Part shown: in pieces, positions 7,182 through 7,301 of the stretch
How the letters are laid out: every line of letters begins with the position of its first letter
Numbering within the stretch: position 1 is the stretch's first letter
Position numbers and translations under genes: made by a program
Origin: Syntrophomonadaceae bacterium
Lineage (GTDB): Bacteria; Bacillota; Dethiobacteria; DTU022
Reading direction: 5' to 3'
Length of the DNA stretch: 7,301 bases
Assembly: GCA_003564055.1 (NCBI GenBank)
Contig: PWSG01000227.1
Coordinates: 1-7,301 of the forward strand
Notes under the pieces: generated by a model
Told to the model about the DNA's origin: nothing
Databases searched by the model: none
The model's input: the letters and a program-made list of their open reading frames with translations, nothing else

Positions 7182-7301
7182 TCACACTAGGTTATTATAC
7201 TTCTGTGCCTGCTCAAATACAAGGTTCCAGGCAAATTCAATCTTACAGCCGGTGTTCTAGGGATCCATCATGGCAGCGGTGTTAGAAAAGCAAAACCTAA
7301 A
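7182..7301. other. Unassigned right-end segment: possible decayed gene tail or divergent gene start
   Basis: I do not recognise a gene here. On the minus strand one frame runs from the edge to a TGA at 7184-7182, broken by one in-frame TAG at 7259-7257. After that TAG it encodes 24 residues ending in FAWNLVFEQAQKYNNLV, which look protein-like; before it the frame reads NTAAMMDP. On the plus strand an ATG at 7270 opens ten codons (MAAVLEKQNL) to the edge, with AGGG seven bases before it. The two readings exclude each other over their overlap, and both are short enough to be chance. Sequence beyond 7301 is needed to decide. Confidence 0.2.
7194..7222 (-). promoter_or_regulatory. Candidate valS promoter
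   Basis: On the minus strand TTGTAT (7222-7217) is followed after 17 bases by a perfect TATAAT (7199-7194), giving a start about 85-90 bases before valS. The -35 box matches only at TTG. A second perfect TATAAT lies at 7155-7150 but has no -35 box at a normal distance. An inverted repeat, TGCCTG with CAGGCA (7206-7211 and 7228-7233), straddles the -35 box. The weak point is that the upstream TATAAT also reads as two sense codons of a possible gene tail (7301-7182). Confidence 0.35.

Overview
The window looks like chromosomal DNA of an anaerobic, moderate-GC Gram-positive (Firmicutes, Clostridia-like) bacterium. This is inferred from strong purine-rich Shine-Dalgarno sites, the valS-folC gene pair common in Firmicutes, and a short-form RnfC heading an rnfC-D-G gene order typical of clostridial Rnf operons. 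The species cannot be named from the sequence.

Every confident gene is on the minus strand, so the region reads from high to low coordinates. valS (valyl-tRNA synthetase, 7098-4402) comes first and overlaps folC (folylpolyglutamate synthase, 4412-3051) by 11 bases. An AT-rich 184-base gap follows (3050-2867). It holds a perfect TATAAT and, just downstream, an RNA hairpin, and is the likely start of a separate rnf transcript. Then come rnfC (2866-1541), rnfD (1516-545) and rnfG (from 552, cut by the left edge). rnfE, rnfA and rnfB would be expected beyond position 1.

RnfC (NADH-side flavin/Fe-S subunit), RnfD (membrane subunit with covalent FMN) and RnfG (membrane-anchored subunit with covalent FMN on the outer face) are parts of the ion-translocating ferredoxin:NAD+ oxidoreductase. 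It couples ferredoxin and NAD electron exchange to Na+ or H+ transport. valS and folC are housekeeping genes; folC supplies polyglutamylated folates for one-carbon metabolism. Any functional link between the two groups is speculative.

The right end (7099-7301) is the valS upstream region. It has a good ribosome binding site and two TATAAT-like boxes, but no recognisable T-box antiterminator motif. The last 120 bases may hold the decayed 3' end of an upstream gene (with an in-frame TAG) or the start of a divergent plus-strand gene; neither is secure. I see no mobile element, CRISPR array, RNA gene or clearly novel system. The main points for a second look are variant flavinylation motifs in RnfD and RnfG, the rnf leader hairpin, and the unexplained right end.
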